Of a stretch of DNA of 64,000 nucleotides, positions 16,763-24,516 are shown piece after piece. The DNA is from Rathayibacter sp. Leaf185 (GTDB taxonomy: Bacteria > Actinomycetota > Actinomycetes > Actinomycetales > Microbacteriaceae), in assembly GCF_001423885.1 (NCBI RefSeq), contig NZ_LMPP01000009.1, positions 124,022 to 188,021 of the forward strand, in the 5' to 3' direction. Numbering within the stretch: position 1 is the first letter of the stretch; the number at the start of each line of letters is the position of its first letter. Position numbers and translations under genes: made by a program. The notes beneath the pieces were generated by a model. It searched no databases. It was not told the DNA's origin and was given only the letters and a program-made list of their open reading frames with translations.

Positions 16763-18257
16763 AGTAGCCCGCGAAGGCGTCGGTGCGGATGTTCTTCGCC
16801 CCCGCGCTGCGGAGTGCGCCGCGCACGGAGTCGACGAAGGACGGCGATCCGGAGACGAGGCCGGTGCGGCGGGGAGCGTCGGGGACGGCATCCGCCAGCG
16901 TCTCGGCGCTCAGCCGGCCGGCCACGTGCGTCCAGTGCTCGGGCAGCGTCGCCGGCGTCTCGCGCGAGACGAGGACGACACGGGCGCCCGACTCCCGGAG
17001 GAGCTCGCGGTAGGCCACGTCCTCGATCCGCGAGGCGGCGTAGACGACGACCACGTCGCGCGCCGGACCGCCGTTGATCGCCCGCAGCTGGCTGGCGAAG
17101 GGCGTGATGCCGATGCCTCCGGCCACGAGGAGCAGCGGAGTCGCAGGGTCGGACGGGAGCACGAAGTCGCCGCCGACGCTGGTCGCCCCGACGCGAGCGC
17201 CGGGCTCGAGGGCGGCGAGGGCGCGCTTGAAGCTGCTCGGCTTCTCGGGGCTCCGGGTCGCGATCGCGATCTCTCCGTCGGCGGGAGCCGAGGCGATCGA
17301 GAACGTGCGCCGGCTGCCACGCCCGTCGGCACGGTGCGGCAGATCGAGCTCGAGCCACTGGCCGGCCTCGAAGCGCACGGGGACCCGGGGGCGGAACCGG
17401 TACTCCGTGATGCCGGGCGCGATCACGCTCGACGAGCGCAGCTCGAGCGAGAGCCGTCTGCGCTGCCCGAAGGCGAACGCGATCGCGTTGCCGACGACCA
17501 GACCCAGCTCGGGGCTGGCGTAGAGAGGGCCCAGCTCGAACGGCACGCTCGCGAGCAGAGCCGCCACCACGGCGACCACGAGCTGCTGCGACCGGCGCGG
17601 CGCGAGGGTCAGCGGCTCGGTGAGCATGAAGGCGCCGGCGAACACGAACGGGTACGCGGTGACGACCAGTGCGATCGCGGCGCCCAGCTCCTGGCCGTTC
17701 TGCACCGACTGCCAGACGGACACGGCACCCGCCACGGCGACGAAGACGAGGAACACCGCCCAGCGGCGCACGCGGGCGACGACGAGCAGCGAGCCGAGCA
17801 CCACCCACGGCCAGAGGGCACCGGAGGCGATCCACCAGACGCCGGCGTTCAGCCCGGTGAACGCGATGATCAGCACAGCGACCGCGGCGGGATTGAAGAG
17901 GTGACGACCGCGCCAGACTAGGAGGAACTTGGACGCGGCGGCGATCGCTCCGACCAGCGCGATGACGGCGAGGCCGCGCGGATCGGCGGTCGGGAAGAGC
18001 AGGCAGGCGATGAGCAGGCCCGTCACGAGGGACGACTCGAGGTGGGCCCTCGTGCGGAAGAGCCGCGCCAGGACCGCGCTGACGAGCGCCGTGGAGAGCA
18101 CCGCCACGAGCGTGCTCGCCACGAGCTCGAGCGGCGTCGAGAAGATCAGCCCGGCGGCGGAGTAGCCGAGGGCGAGCAGGAGGAGCGCGGCGAGCGTCAT
18201 CCAGACCAGGCGGTACATGGTGACGCGGCCGAGGGCGCGATCGAGGGTGCCGATCAT
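16761..18257 (-). CDS. RnfD/NqrB-like membrane domain fused to FNR-type reductase
   Basis: A 498-residue fusion. Residues 1 to about 255 form a membrane bundle of eight to nine helices resembling the RnfD/NqrB family, with a LFNPAAVAVLIIAF segment typical of it. Residues about 265-498 are a ferredoxin-NADP reductase-like module: FAD motif RRTFSIAS after a GQWLELDL strand, and the nucleotide motif LLLVAGGIGITPFAS. It starts with ATG at 18257 overlapping the apbE stop (ATGA). With ApbE and the FMN-binding lipoprotein upstream, it probably carries electrons from cytosolic NAD(P)H through the membrane to flavin on the outer face. Confidence 0.85.
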   Translation of the reverse strand: MIGTLDRALGRVTMYRLVWMTLAALLLLALGYSAAGLIFSTPLELVASTLVAVLSTALVSAVLARLFRTRAHLESSLVTGLLIACLLFPTADPRGLAVIALVGAIAAASKFLLVWRGRHLFNPAAVAVLIIAFTGLNAGVWWIASGALWPWVVLGSLLVVARVRRWAVFLVFVAVAGAVSVWQSVQNGQELGAAIALVVTAYPFVFAGAFMLTEPLTLAPRRSQQLVVAVVAALLASVPFELGPLYASPELGLVVGNAIAFAFGQRRRLSLELRSSSVIAPGITEYRFRPRVPVRFEAGQWLELDLPHRADGRGSRRTFSIASAPADGEIAIATRSPEKPSSFKRALAALEPGARVGATSVGGDFVLPSDPATPLLLVAGGIGITPFASQLRAINGGPARDVVVVYAASRIEDVAYRELLRESGARVVLVSRETPATLPEHWTHVAGRLSAETLADAVPDAPRRTGLVSGSPSFVDSVRGALRSAGAKNIRTDAFAGY

Positions 18258-19132
18258 CGGAAGACCTCTCCGGGGAAGTGGGGCGAGTAGTGGAGGGTGC
18301 CGTCGCTCAGGACGCGGACGAACTCGAAGTCGAAGCGATCGGCGAGCGTCTCGGGCGCGCAGACGAAGAGCGCGGTGGCGAGGCCGTCGGCTGTCAGGGC
18401 GGAGTCGGCGACGACCCACGTCGCGACGACGGTGTCGACCGGGCGACCCGTGCGGCCGTCGAGCACGTGGTGCAGGCCCTCGCCCCAGACGCGGCGGTTG
18501 CTCGCGGAGCCGCAGAGCGCGCGGTCGGCGGGCTCGGCGACTCCGATCGCGCGGGCCGGGTCGTACGGGTGCTCGAGGCCGACGCGCAGTGAGCCGGCGC
18601 CGCGCGCCCGGAGGTCGCCGCTCGCGTCGACGACGGCCCGGTCGACTCCCGCCGACTCGAGCTCGGCGAGCACGAGGTCGACGAGCTGGCCCTTGCCCGC
18701 CGCGCCCACGTCGAGCACGACGCCGACCTCGGTGCGGAGGCTCCTGCCGCCGCCTGCACGGGCACCGCTCCAGGAGGGGGCCGGCTCGGCCGGGCCGCGC
18801 GGGGCCAGCGAGTAGACCGCATCGTAGCCGAGCTGCTCGAGGGCGTCACCGACGAACGGGGTGACCGCTCCCTCGCTCAGCGCGAAGAGCTCGTCGTAGA
18901 GGCCGAAGAGGGCCTCGGCCTCCGGCGGGAACCGGTGCTCCCCCGGCTGCGTGCGCAGGGCGGAGGCCGCGGAGTCGTCGCGGAAGCGCGACCAGGTGCG
19001 GTCGTAGGCGTCGATGCGCGCGGCGACCTGCGCGCGGATGCGCTCGTCGAGCGGCGCGGCGGTGTCGATCTGCCAGGCGGTGCCGATCGCGTCGAAGCGC
19101 CACTCGTGATCGAGTGCGTCAGGCCGCGGCAT
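18254..19132 (-). CDS. apbE: FAD:protein FMN transferase
   Basis: ApbE attaches FMN from FAD covalently to a Ser/Thr of extracytosolic proteins, in a Mg-dependent reaction. The 292-residue protein shows the family blocks: an early RFRDDSAASALR segment, VGAAGKGQLVDLVLAELESAG (Mg/FAD region), a DASGDLRARG strand and the late HHVLDGRTGRPVDT motif, followed by an ALTADGLATALFV segment. No signal peptide is evident, as in many actinobacterial members. It overlaps the FMN-binding lipoprotein gene by 14 bp and the membrane oxidoreductase by 4 bp, so the three form one translationally coupled operon; its neighbour is the obvious flavinylation substrate. Confidence 0.92.
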   Translation of the reverse strand: MPRPDALDHEWRFDAIGTAWQIDTAAPLDERIRAQVAARIDAYDRTWSRFRDDSAASALRTQPGEHRFPPEAEALFGLYDELFALSEGAVTPFVGDALEQLGYDAVYSLAPRGPAEPAPSWSGARAGGGRSLRTEVGVVLDVGAAGKGQLVDLVLAELESAGVDRAVVDASGDLRARGAGSLRVGLEHPYDPARAIGVAEPADRALCGSASNRRVWGEGLHHVLDGRTGRPVDTVVATWVVADSALTADGLATALFVCAPETLADRFDFEFVRVLSDGTLHYSPHFPGEVFR

Positions 19133-19616
19133 CGGCCTTGATCGTCTCGACGGCCTCGTTGAAGCCGCCGGAGGTGAGGGAGGAGCCCGACACCTTCGTC
19201 ACGTCGAGCTCGTCGAGCGACTTGCCGACGACCTCGCCCGAGATGCCGCTCGCGAAGCGCGACTGGTACTGCTTGCCGGTCGCGTTCTCGGATTCGGGCG
19301 TGACCGTCACCGCCGTGACGACGCCGCCCTCGAGGGTGATCGAGACGCCGACCGACTCGTTGCCGCCGGGCGAGGTGTAGGTGCCCTCGGCGTCGTAGGT
19401 GCCGTCGGCGTAGGCGCTGTCGGTGGTCGCAGCGGCGGCGGAGTCGTCGGTCGCGGCCGCGGTCGACTCGGAGGTCGCAGCGGGGCTGCTGGTCTCCTCC
19501 GCCGTCTCGGTGCCGGCGGTCGCGGTGCTCGAGCAGGCGGCGAGCGCGGCGAGGGTGCCGGCGCCGGCCAGGAGGGTGAGGGCGTAGCGGACGGGGGTCG
19601 TGGTCTTCGCGGTCAT
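19119..19616 (-). CDS. FMN-binding domain lipoprotein (flavinylation substrate)
   Basis: A 165-residue exported lipoprotein. The signal peptide (TM about 11-25) ends in the lipobox LAAC with C28 as the lipid-bearing residue, followed by a Ser/Thr/Ala-rich linker to about residue 68 and one FMN_bind domain. The likely acceptor site is in the late VSGSSLTSGGFNEAV segment, where the family carries its Ser/Thr-Gly-x-Ser/Thr flavinylation motif. It starts after AGGAG with 7-nt spacing and leads the operon with apbE and the membrane reductase. I infer it is the surface electron-carrying partner; the terminal acceptor is unknown. Confidence 0.87.
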   Translation of the reverse strand: MTAKTTTPVRYALTLLAGAGTLAALAACSSTATAGTETAEETSSPAATSESTAAATDDSAAAATTDSAYADGTYDAEGTYTSPGGNESVGVSITLEGGVVTAVTVTPESENATGKQYQSRFASGISGEVVGKSLDELDVTKVSGSSLTSGGFNEAVETIKADAAA

Positions 19617-19867
19617 GTCTGTTCTCCTGGGACGAGGGGGCGGACGCGGCTGTCGATGGTGACGCTACGGAGGGGGGCTTGGAGCTTTCGATGAGGCAGC
19701 AGTGCGGTTCCGATGAGCGGAGCCGCTGGAGGTGCCGCCTCTCTCCCTCTGACAACGGAGGCGTCTCGGGAACGGTTCAGCGCCTGTCCGCGTTCTCAGC
19801 TCATCCGAGGGCGACGCTCGTCCGCGGACCGCGTTCGTCCACGGACGGAGCGCGCCGAGGCCGATCG

Positions 19868-20713
19868 TCAGCGCAGGAGGCCGGCGACGACGCCCGGGAG
19901 GTGCTCGGCGATGTCGAGTGCGGCGATCGGGCCGCCGCGGGAGGCCGAGGCGCCCGCCTCTGCGTGCAGCACGGCCGCGCCGGCGGAGACCGCGGCGAGG
20001 TCCTCGTCGGTCAGCGCGCGCCCGTCGCGCTCGGCGTCGGCCGCGCGGCCCGCGAGGAGGGCGCCGAGAACTCCCCCGAGCACGTCGCCGCTGCCCGCAG
20101 TGGCGAGCCACGGAGTGGACCCGCTCACCGCGTGCGCGACGGCACCGGCGACCACGTGGGTCGTCGACCCCTTGAGCAGCACGCACACACCGAACCGCTC
20201 GGCCGCTCGTCGCGCCCAGCCGCCCGCGTCGGCGGCGATCGCTCGACGGTCGACCTCCACCCCGGCGCGCGCGAGCATCCCGCTGAGCTCTCCAGCGTGC
20301 GGAGTCACGATGGCGGGGCCCTCCGCCTCGCCGAGGAGGTCGAGCGCACCGGCGTCGAGCACGACCGGCACTCCCGAGTGCAGCCGCTCGAGGATCGCGG
20401 CGCACTCGGCGTCGGAGCGGTCCGCCGCGTCGGTGCCGGAGCCGATCAGCCATGCCTGCACCCGTCCGCTCGACGTCACCACCTCGGGTCGACGCGCGAG
20501 CACGAGCGTCGACGGCCTCTCGTCGCCGAGGTACCGGACCATCCCGAGCCCGGTGCGGACGGCGGCCTCCACCCCGAGGACAGCCGCCCCCGGATACCGG
20601 TCGGAGCCGGTCACGACACCGAGCACCCCCCGGCTGTACTTGTCGTCGTCGGACCGGGGGCGGCGCAGCACCCCTGCGGCCTCGTCGGGCCCGAATCGCT
20701 GGAAGTCGCTCAC
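19868..20713 (-). CDS. nnrD: ADP-dependent NAD(P)H-hydrate dehydratase
   Basis: NnrD repairs hydrated NAD(P)H by dehydration using ADP. The 281-residue protein is the stand-alone C-terminal (carbohydrate-kinase-like) domain without the NnrE epimerase half. Motifs are DDDKYSRGVLGVVTGS near the N-terminus, a VVLDAGALDLL strand, IVTPHAGEL, and the anionic-hole loop ATAGSGDVLGGVLGALLA with its conserved GSGD. The frame continues to 20767, but a GTG at 20713, with TAGGCT 7 nt upstream, gives the family start. It lies downstream of the CNNM pair, separated by a repeat-filled gap. Confidence 0.92.
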   Translation of the reverse strand: MSDFQRFGPDEAAGVLRRPRSDDDKYSRGVLGVVTGSDRYPGAAVLGVEAAVRTGLGMVRYLGDERPSTLVLARRPEVVTSSGRVQAWLIGSGTDAADRSDAECAAILERLHSGVPVVLDAGALDLLGEAEGPAIVTPHAGELSGMLARAGVEVDRRAIAADAGGWARRAAERFGVCVLLKGSTTHVVAGAVAHAVSGSTPWLATAGSGDVLGGVLGALLAGRAADAERDGRALTDEDLAAVSAGAAVLHAEAGASASRGGPIAALDIAEHLPGVVAGLLR

Positions 20714-20720
20714 CCGCCCC

Positions 20721-20726
20721 AGCCTA
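20721..20726 (-). promoter_or_regulatory. -10-like hexamer for nnrD
   Basis: TAGGCT on the minus strand, 7 nt before the GTG at 20713. Confidence 0.5.
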
Positions 20727-20763
20727 GGTCGGCCCCGAGGCGCGGGCGGGGGAGGTGGTAGTC

Positions 20764-20817
20764 GCAAGGCGGAGGAGGAAGCGATACCGGCGGTATCGCG
20801 CCCGACGACAACGCCGC
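20764..20817. repeat. 54-bp direct repeat with 19-bp palindrome (copy 1)
   Basis: Identical to 20862-20915. Its centre is the palindrome GCGATACCGGCGGTATCGC (9-bp arms, one central base). It lies upstream of nnrD, between that gene and the CNNM pair. Confidence 0.9.
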
Positions 20818-20861
20818 GAATGCCGCCTCCAGGCCGAGAGCGCGGCGCGGTGGGGTCGGCT

Positions 20862-20915
20862 GCAAGGCGGAGGAGGAAGCGATACCGGCGGTATCGCGCC
20901 CGACGACAACGCCGC
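20862..20915. repeat. 54-bp direct repeat with 19-bp palindrome (copy 2)
   Basis: Second exact copy, 98 bp from the first, ending 24 bp from the stop of the minus-strand CNNM gene. Both copies carry the same central palindrome. Confidence 0.9.
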
Positions 20916-20939
20916 AGACGGCCCCGCCGCGTCGCGCTC

Positions 20940-21986
20940 TCAGCGGCGGGTGGCGTCGTCGACTTCGCCGACCAGCTCCTCGATGATGTCCTCGAGGAAC
21001 AGCACTCCTGTGGCCTGGCCCTTCTCGTCGAAGGCGCGCGCGAGGTGGGCGCCGGTGCGGCGCATGATCGCGAGGGCGTCCTCGAGGTCGGTCGCCTCGA
21101 AGATCGACGCGAGCTGGCGGATCCGCTTGGTCGGGATGGGGAGGCGGAACTTCGGCCCCTCCGTGTCGCCGTCGAGGTCGAGGACGTCCTTCAGGTGGAT
21201 GTACCCCTCGGGCTGACCGTCGTCGCCGAGGACCACGTAGCGCGAGAAGCCGTGCTTGGCGACGGCGCGCTCGACGTCTGCCGGGCTCGCTCCGGCCGGG
21301 AGGCTGACGATCCCGTCGAGCGGCAGGGCCACATCGTGCACCTTCTTCTCGGTGAACTCGAACGCGGCGAGGAGCGTGCCGGTCGAGTCGCGCAGCGTTC
21401 CCTCGCGGGTCGACTGGTCGACGATGGTCTGCACCTCCTCGAGGGTGAAGGTGCTGTTCGCCTCGTCCTTCGGCTCGACGCGGAAGAGCCTCAGCACGCC
21501 GTTCGAGATCGCGTTGAGCGCGACGATGATCGGCCGGAGGACGCGGGCGATCGCGACGAGCGGGGGCGCGAGCAGCAGGACGGCCTTGTCGGGCATCGAG
21601 AACGAGATGTTCTTGGGCACCATCTCGCCGAGTACGACGTGCAGGAACGACACGATCAGCAGCGTGATGACGAACGCCGCGGTCCCCGAGAACTCGTCGG
21701 GGATGCCGACCGCGTGCAGCGGCACCTCGAGCAGATGGTGGATCGCGGGCTCGCTGACGTTCAGGATCAGCAGCGAGCAGACCGTGATCCCCAGCTGGGT
21801 CGTCGCCAGCATCAGGGTGGCGTGCTCCATCGCGGCGAGCGCGGTGATCGCACTCCGGCGTCCGCTCTCGGCGAGAGGCTCGATCTGCGAGCGGCGCGCC
21901 GAGATGACGGCGAACTCCGCTCCGACGAAGAAGGCGTTCGCGGCGAGCAGCACCACGAGCCAGGCGATTCCTGCCCAGTCACTCAT
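20940..21986 (-). CDS. CNNM/CorC (hemolysin-like) CBS-domain membrane protein, short paralogue
   Basis: A 348-residue membrane protein: a DUF21 (CNNM) transmembrane domain (about residues 1-190) with the AMEHATLMLATTQLGIT motif and VLGEMVPKNISF ion-site region, then a CBS-pair regulatory module to about residue 345. It lacks the C-terminal CorC_HlyC domain. Members are linked to Mg efflux or homeostasis; the hemolysin name is historical. Its start overlaps the end of the longer paralogue at 21979, so the two are coupled and may act as a heteromer. Confidence 0.88.
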   Translation of the reverse strand: MSDWAGIAWLVVLLAANAFFVGAEFAVISARRSQIEPLAESGRRSAITALAAMEHATLMLATTQLGITVCSLLILNVSEPAIHHLLEVPLHAVGIPDEFSGTAAFVITLLIVSFLHVVLGEMVPKNISFSMPDKAVLLLAPPLVAIARVLRPIIVALNAISNGVLRLFRVEPKDEANSTFTLEEVQTIVDQSTREGTLRDSTGTLLAAFEFTEKKVHDVALPLDGIVSLPAGASPADVERAVAKHGFSRYVVLGDDGQPEGYIHLKDVLDLDGDTEGPKFRLPIPTKRIRQLASIFEATDLEDALAIMRRTGAHLARAFDEKGQATGVLFLEDIIEELVGEVDDATRR

Positions 21987-23355
21987 GGTCGACCTCCTTG
22001 CGTGCTCGGGTGCCGGCGGCCAGGGGGTCCGGGATCTCGTCCGGCCCTGCCTCGGGGTCGGGGGTGAAGCGGATGCGGTCGATCCGGCGGCCGTCGAGGC
22101 GCTCGACGCGGAGGGATCCGCCGTCGACCTCGACCGCGTCGCCCACTGCGGGCAGGCGGCCGAGCTCGCTCATCACGAAGCCGGCGACCGTCTCGTAGGG
22201 CCCCTCCTCCGGGATGTGCACGCCGGCGCGGTCGCGGACCTCGTCGGGCCGGAGCATGCCGGGGAAGGTGGTCGAGCCGGGGAGCTTGACCACGTCGGCG
22301 CGCGAGCGGTCGTGCTCGTCCGCGACCTCGCCCACGAGCTCCTCGACGAGGTCCTCGAGGGTGGCGACACCGGCGGTCCCGCCGTACTCGTCGACCACGA
22401 CGGCGAGCTGGAAGCCGCGGCCGCGGAGCTCGGTGAGCAGCACGTCGAGCTTCATCGTCTCGGGCACGCGGAGCGGCTCGGAGCGCAGCGCGGTCACCGG
22501 CACCTCCGAGCGCTTCCCGCGCGGCACGGCGACGGCCTGCTTGACGTGGACGACCCCGACGATGTCGTCGATGTCGTCGTCGGTGATCGGGAACCGCGAG
22601 AGCCCCGTCGTCCGGGCGAGATCGAGGACGTCCTGCGCGGTGCTCGCGCGCTCGACGGTCGAGAGCCGCAGGCGCGGGGTCATCACGTCGCCGGCGGTGA
22701 GGGCCGAGAAGCGGAGGGTGCGCCCGAGCAGGTCGGCCGTGTCCTCCTCGAGGAGCCCCGCGCTCGCCGAGTGGCGGACGAGGCTCGAGAGCTCCTCCGC
22801 ACTGCGGGCGCCCGAGAGCTCCTCCTTCGGCTCGATGCCGACGAGGCGGAGCAGCGCGTTGGCGCTGCCGTTGAGCAGTGCGACCGCGGGGCGGAACACC
22901 GTGGTGAACGCGGTCTGCAGCGGCACGACGAGCTTGGCCGTCGCGCGCGGCAGCGCGAGCGCGAAGTTCTTGGGGACGAGCTCGCCGAGGATCATCGACA
23001 GCAGCGTCGCGATGACGATCGCCACGACGGTCATGATCGGCGTGAGCACGTCGTCGGGGATGCCGAGTCCGCTGAACGGCTCGCGGAGGATCGTCGAGAG
23101 CGCCGGCTCCATCGTGTAGCCGGTGAGCAGGGTCGTCAGCGTGATGCCGAGCTGCGCGCTCGAGAGGTGCGTCGACGTCACCCGCAGCGCGGCGATCGTC
23201 ATGCCGAGGCGGGTCTCACCGCGGTCGCGGCGGGCCTCGAGGTCGGCCCGATCGAGGTTGACGAGCGCGAACTCGCTCGCGACGAACACGCCGGTGCCGA
23301 GCGTCAGGAGGAGGCCGACGCCGAGCAGGAGCCACTCAGTGCCCACGGGGGTCAC
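21979..23355 (-). CDS. CNNM/CorC (hemolysin-like) membrane protein, full length
   Basis: A 458-residue paralogue with three domains in order: a DUF21 transmembrane domain (LSSAQLGITLTTLLTGY, LGELVPKNFALALP), a CBS pair (about 215-335, with VVVDEYGGTAGVATLEDL at its end), and a C-terminal CorC_HlyC domain starting near 350 (EGPYETVAGFVMSELGRLP). The start is GTG at 23355; another in-frame GTG lies three codons on. It leads the pair with the short paralogue and lies beside corA, so this stretch probably serves Mg or divalent-cation balance. Confidence 0.9.
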   Translation of the reverse strand: MTPVGTEWLLLGVGLLLTLGTGVFVASEFALVNLDRADLEARRDRGETRLGMTIAALRVTSTHLSSAQLGITLTTLLTGYTMEPALSTILREPFSGLGIPDDVLTPIMTVVAIVIATLLSMILGELVPKNFALALPRATAKLVVPLQTAFTTVFRPAVALLNGSANALLRLVGIEPKEELSGARSAEELSSLVRHSASAGLLEEDTADLLGRTLRFSALTAGDVMTPRLRLSTVERASTAQDVLDLARTTGLSRFPITDDDIDDIVGVVHVKQAVAVPRGKRSEVPVTALRSEPLRVPETMKLDVLLTELRGRGFQLAVVVDEYGGTAGVATLEDLVEELVGEVADEHDRSRADVVKLPGSTTFPGMLRPDEVRDRAGVHIPEEGPYETVAGFVMSELGRLPAVGDAVEVDGGSLRVERLDGRRIDRIRFTPDPEAGPDEIPDPLAAGTRARKEVDHE

Positions 23356-23480
23356 CCCCGCTCACCGGCAGGGAGGTCGAGGTGTGCCGGACGAGCCGGT
23401 CCGAGGGCGGATGGGCAGAAGGGGGGTCGTCCATTGTGGCGTCGAGTCTACCGGGCCGCCGCCCGCTGTTCCGGGCGGGA

Positions 23481-24488
23481 TCAGAGCCATTTCTTGCGCT
23501 TGAACACCGCGTAGAGCACGAATCCGAACACGAGCATCAAGCCGATGGCCCAGGGGTAGCCGAGCTGCCAGTGCAGCTCGGGCATCACGTCGAAGTTCAT
23601 CCCGTAGATCCCCGCGACCAGGGTCGGCGCGAAGAGGATCGCCGCCCAGGACGAGATCTTGCGCACCACGTCGTTCTGGGCGAGGCCGGTCTCGGTCTGC
23701 CGGCGCGAGACGAGGGTCGAGTGCACGGTGAGCGCCTTGTCGAGGATCGCTCGGAGGGCGTCGACCGCCTCCGTCACCCTGATCGTGTGGTCGAGCACGT
23801 CGCGGAGCGACCGGTGCAGCTCGACGTGCTCCGGGGTGGTCGCCGAGGTGGAGTCGTCGGCCAGCAGATGCAGCAGCGCCGTCAGCGGCTGGACCGAGCG
23901 CTGGAAGTGGATGACCTCGCGCGAGAGCCGGTAGATGCGCTCGGACAGCCCGTCGTCCGACTCGACTCCGAAGAGCTGGTCCTCGATCTCGTCGACATCG
24001 CCCTGCACGCCGAGCACCACCGGCGCGTACTCGTCGACGACCTGGTCGAGGATCGCGTAGAGCACCGCCTCCGGACCCCGGGCGAGCAGCGCGGGATCCT
24101 CCTCGAGGCGCCGGCGCACCTTCGCGAGATCGGGCGAGTCGGCGTGGCGGATCGTCACCACGAAGTCGGGTCCGACGAACACGTGCAGCTCGCCGAACAC
24201 CACCGTCTCGGCCGAGTCGACGTACCGGGCGGGGCGCAGCACGACGAACAGCCCGTCGTCGTAGCGCTCGAGCTTCGCGCGCTGGTGGCCGCTCAGCGCG
24301 TCCTCGACGGCCAGCGGATGCAGCCCGAACTCCTCGGCGACCGCCTCGACCTCCTCGCGGCTCGGGCGGTAGAGCCCGATCCACGCCATCCCGTGCTCCT
24401 CGCGCATCAGCTCGAAGGTGTCCTCGAGTGAATCCGGGTTGCGGATGCGGTGTCCGCCGACGTACACGGCGTTGTCGACGATGGTCAT
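23481..24488 (-). CDS. corA: CorA-family Mg2+/Co2+ channel
   Basis: CorA forms a pentameric divalent-cation channel. The 335-residue protein has a large N-terminal cytosolic funnel with long helices and two C-terminal membrane helices. The selectivity signature is complete: YGMNF at the end of helix 1, followed by an acidic loop (DVMPELHWQLGYPW) and the final helix, ending in the basic FKRKKWL tail. Start at ATG 24488, with TAGAAC 7 nt upstream. It is next to two CNNM proteins in the same orientation but separated by about 125 bp. Confidence 0.95.
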   Translation of the reverse strand: MTIVDNAVYVGGHRIRNPDSLEDTFELMREEHGMAWIGLYRPSREEVEAVAEEFGLHPLAVEDALSGHQRAKLERYDDGLFVVLRPARYVDSAETVVFGELHVFVGPDFVVTIRHADSPDLAKVRRRLEEDPALLARGPEAVLYAILDQVVDEYAPVVLGVQGDVDEIEDQLFGVESDDGLSERIYRLSREVIHFQRSVQPLTALLHLLADDSTSATTPEHVELHRSLRDVLDHTIRVTEAVDALRAILDKALTVHSTLVSRRQTETGLAQNDVVRKISSWAAILFAPTLVAGIYGMNFDVMPELHWQLGYPWAIGLMLVFGFVLYAVFKRKKWL

Positions 24489-24495
24489 GCGCTCG

Positions 24496-24501
24496 GTTCT
24501 A
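24496..24501 (-). promoter_or_regulatory. -10-like hexamer for corA
   Basis: TAGAAC on the minus strand, 7 nt before the ATG at 24488. Confidence 0.45.
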
Positions 24502-24516
24502 GCAGACCGGCGCCGG

